From positions 1 through 64,000 of the forward strand of contig VRUK01000015.1 in NCBI GenBank assembly GCA_019456195.1: a stretch of 64,000 nt of DNA, in the 5' to 3' direction. Positions 62,513 through 64,000 of the stretch are shown one piece after another (position 1 is the first letter of the stretch; the number at the start of each line of letters is the position of its first letter). Below the pieces are notes generated by a model. It did no database searches. It saw only the letters and a program-made list of their open reading frames with translations, and was not told where the DNA came from. This DNA is from Planctomycetota bacterium. Its GTDB lineage: Bacteria; Planctomycetota; Phycisphaerae; Sedimentisphaerales; Anaerobacaceae. A program made the translations under genes and the position numbers.

Positions 62513-62662
62513 AAACAAAGAACTCCCAAAAGTGACTTGACATATACTCGACAAAATCATGACACTCCTTTGTCCGAAGATCCAGACTTAGTCAAAATCA
62601 TAGAAATCTGGCCGAACCTTTCGGACGAAATGAGAAAAGCAATTGTCAAGATGATAAGCTAA
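62513..62662 (+). pseudogene. C-terminal remnant of a site-specific recombinase-like gene
   Basis: An open frame without any usable start (open from 62384) ends with DPDLVKIIEIWPNLSDEMRK and AIVKMIS. The pattern (D-L--II--WP-L----R-AI--MI) is the tail found at the extreme C-terminus of many phage-type integrases and recombinases; this is recognised from memory. No catalytic domain is left. Its position between two tRNA fragments supports an integration-related origin. Confidence 0.4.
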
Positions 62663-62707
62663 TGACGTTGTTTCTCAATTTGCCCCTGATAGTAATAGGT
62701 CATTAAC

Positions 62708-62738
62708 TGGCGGAGAGGGCGGGATTCAAACCCGCCCC
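62708..62738 (-). pseudogene. 3' fragment of a tRNA-Ser-like gene (T arm, acceptor, CCA)
   Basis: On the minus strand a 5-bp T stem GCGGG/CCCGC with a 7-nt loop TTTGAAT is followed by CTCTCCG and CCA, the 3' end of a tRNA-Ser. The near-universal C56 of the loop is T. No matching GGAGAG 5' end, D arm or anticodon arm precedes it. Such 3' ends are left as direct repeats when elements integrate into tRNA genes. Confidence 0.6.
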
Positions 62739-63110
62739 TTCTGTGTAATGCTACCGTCTCGACATAGACAAATGAGTCAACATTCGCGGAAAAAAAGAGG
62801 CGTTGGGTGCCCTGTTTTTTGCAAAAGGGAGGTTACAAGAGATCCTTCAGAGATGGATATCCATTTTACAAGTTTGAGAAAGCAACTCAAATGGTTCTTG
62901 AGCAAGTTGAGTTGCTTCATGATATATGGACAACGTAGTTCCCAAGTTAATGATTATCCAATACCGACAGATTGTGTGTCCTATGAACACAGCACATCAA
63001 AAGCAAGTGACATTAACTACTGTGGTAATTGCGAATATTGACGAAAGTTAAACTTTTCTGATTCATCACAATTTGTAACAGTTTCACGAAGGTCGTGAGT
63101 TGTATTTCAG
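62739..63110. other. Non-coding stretch at the putative island edge
   Basis: A 97-codon plus-strand frame covers 62748-63041, but it has no ribosome site, odd composition (Cys, Ser, His, Arg rich) and no recognisable motif, so it is not called as a gene. No other signal is seen. Confidence 0.4.
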
Positions 63111-64000
63111 TTATCGACGTTTATGTAATTTAATAACAATATTATGATCCTCAGCTCCCTGTTTGACACTCCAGTACCATGGACCGTCAGGATCGAAGCA
63201 TTGCGCGCCAGGATATTTATTGATGATCTCGTCATAACACTTAATTGCTTTGTCGTAGAACTTACCAGCCTCCAGAGTGATACCACGTTTGGCAGCCAAA
63301 TCCCCTTGCCTTTCATATGCTTGTCCGAGAATAAAATAGCATGTTCCAACGTCATACAAGGCCCAAAACTGCCTGAGAATCTCTTTGTTTTCCTCTGGCT
63401 TAGGTGACAATTTGGGAGGACGTCCCTCGTATTTATTTTCATGAGCGGCTTGCTGCTTTCTGGCTTCGCCTTGAAATCGGCTGATACACGCCTCGGTCAT
63501 TAATATCGCCCTGCCAAACCTCTGCTTATCTATGTACTTCCACGCTAAAGTGATGTAATCTCCCGAATTTTCAGGAAAGTCAGACCTGTCACGTTCTGCA
63601 ACTAACTGGAGTCCAACATCACACTGCGGTTTGACGGGAATATCACCATAATTAGGATCGGCCCATTTTGCGTAAGGGTAGTCTCTGATTACCTTTACAA
63701 ATAGTGTCTTAGCTTGTTCGAAATGCCCTAACTGTCTGTGAGAGTCTGCCACTAAAAACATGCAAGTACCATAAGTGTCCTCGTTCCTTTTCTTGGCTTT
63801 AAGAAATTTCTCTGTTTTTTCAATGACCTCTTCATGTTTTTTTTGTTCTCTAAGATGCCAGATATGCTCCATCGTGAGGGCAGACGATTCCAGCTGGTCA
63901 GCTTTGACCTTTTCTTGTGTCGATTGTTGTTGCGAAATAGGTGGACTTATTACTATTTGTTGTTGGTTATTATTGTCACATCCTGTACCTATCCAAATTA
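63111..64000 (-). CDS. TPR lipoprotein, 5' end beyond the window
   Basis: The frame is open to the right edge; an internal ATG at 63872 is not needed as start. The visible part reads IWIGTGC at the edge, a likely lipobox with the lipidated Cys, then a Gln/Ser-rich linker (DNNNQQQ, SQQQSTQEK), then TPR helices (about 50-260 of the visible part): RQLGHFEQAKTLFVKVIRDYP, FGRAILMTEACISRF, CYFILGQAYERQGDLAAKRG and KFYDKAIKCYDEIINKYPG. Such lipoproteins act as scaffolds at the membrane; no enzyme motif is seen. A 21-26-residue gap is missing at the N-terminus. Confidence 0.75.
   Translation of the reverse strand, partial: IWIGTGCDNNNQQQIVISPPISQQQSTQEKVKADQLESSALTMEHIWHLREQKKHEEVIEKTEKFLKAKKRNEDTYGTCMFLVADSHRQLGHFEQAKTLFVKVIRDYPYAKWADPNYGDIPVKPQCDVGLQLVAERDRSDFPENSGDYITLAWKYIDKQRFGRAILMTEACISRFQGEARKQQAAHENKYEGRPPKLSPKPEENKEILRQFWALYDVGTCYFILGQAYERQGDLAAKRGITLEAGKFYDKAIKCYDEIINKYPGAQCFDPDGPWYWSVKQGAEDHNIVIKLHKRR

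Noticed and set aside
62318..62560. An 80-codon minus-strand frame
   Set aside because: Antisense to the recombinase-tail frame, AT-rich, no motif.
62232..62738. One intron-containing tRNA formed from the 5' and 3' tRNA fragments
   Set aside because: The fragments lie on opposite strands and their acceptor strands (TGGGGAA and CTCTCCG) do not pair.
62748..63041. A 97-codon plus-strand frame
   Set aside because: No ribosome site, Cys/His/Arg-rich random-looking composition, overlaps the tRNA-Ser scar edge.
1..64000. CRISPR array or rRNA operon
   Set aside because: No regularly spaced direct repeats of 24-40 bp and no rRNA-like sequence were seen on reading.

Overview
The window looks like a chromosomal segment of a planctomycete, most likely class Phycisphaerae (Sedimentisphaerales-like, anaerobic or sediment polysaccharide degrader). 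This is an inference from gene style. It carries three pseudopilins of the [15 protein letters not shown] type with a conserved W-P tail, two-gene ECF-sigma/membrane anti-sigma-like units, a large LamG protein, many Tat-exported oxidoreductases and hydrolases, and a degenerate repeat that translates as NKPN-type nonsense. No phylogenetic computation was possible.

Layout. 0-3 kb: accessory patch with a stand-alone DprA-like protein, a zinc-ribbon membrane protein, a 147-bp inverted repeat resembling an integron attC site, and a hicB/hicA pair whose hicA is frameshifted. 3-15 kb: polysaccharide block. A pectate lyase (-) stands next to a + strand run (DUF3047-like protein, split-Soret cytochrome, Gfo/Idh oxidoreductase, beta-helix protein, deacetylase-like protein). 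These converge on a - strand operon in which a pseudopilin leads an esterase, a GH51 arabinofuranosidase and a sulfatase. 15-22.8 kb: site-2 protease, small secreted or membrane proteins, a flavin-type oxidase, a second pseudopilin, an apparent selenoprotein (thioredoxin-like UxxC plus TPR) and a PilX/DUF7305-like protein. 23-31 kb: a NatAB-like ABC exporter with an M48 protease, then a sugar-oxidation operon (Gfo/Idh, isomerase/epimerase, two MFS permeases) closed by a clear terminator, and a SurA/PpiC-like chaperone.

32.4-38.6 kb is a decayed zone with repeat DNA, a coiled-coil SF1 helicase lacking a canonical start, an amber-interrupted membrane protein gene, a chemoreceptor remnant and dispersed repeat sequence. 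38.6-52.4 kb returns to housekeeping: HtrA-like protease, secreted DUF3352-like protein, the operon nusA-infB-rbfA-HhH protein-hisG behind an attenuator-like terminator, pyrF, ubiE/menG and murD. 52.4-61.4 kb holds two tandem paralogous sigma/anti-sigma-like units, a PilZ protein, the third pseudopilin and the LamG protein. From 62.2 kb onward there are bioY, a 5' half of a tRNA-Gln gene, the C-terminal tail of a recombinase-like gene, a 3' fragment of a tRNA-Ser gene and a TPR lipoprotein cut by the window edge. Together these look like the scar or edge of an integrated island.

The strongest candidate for something notable is the selenoprotein at 19150-20562: an in-frame TGA lies exactly at the first Cys of a thioredoxin CxxC motif, and a perfect 6-bp hairpin with G first in its loop lies 18 nt downstream. 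No selA/selB/selC genes are in the window, so decoding capacity is untested.
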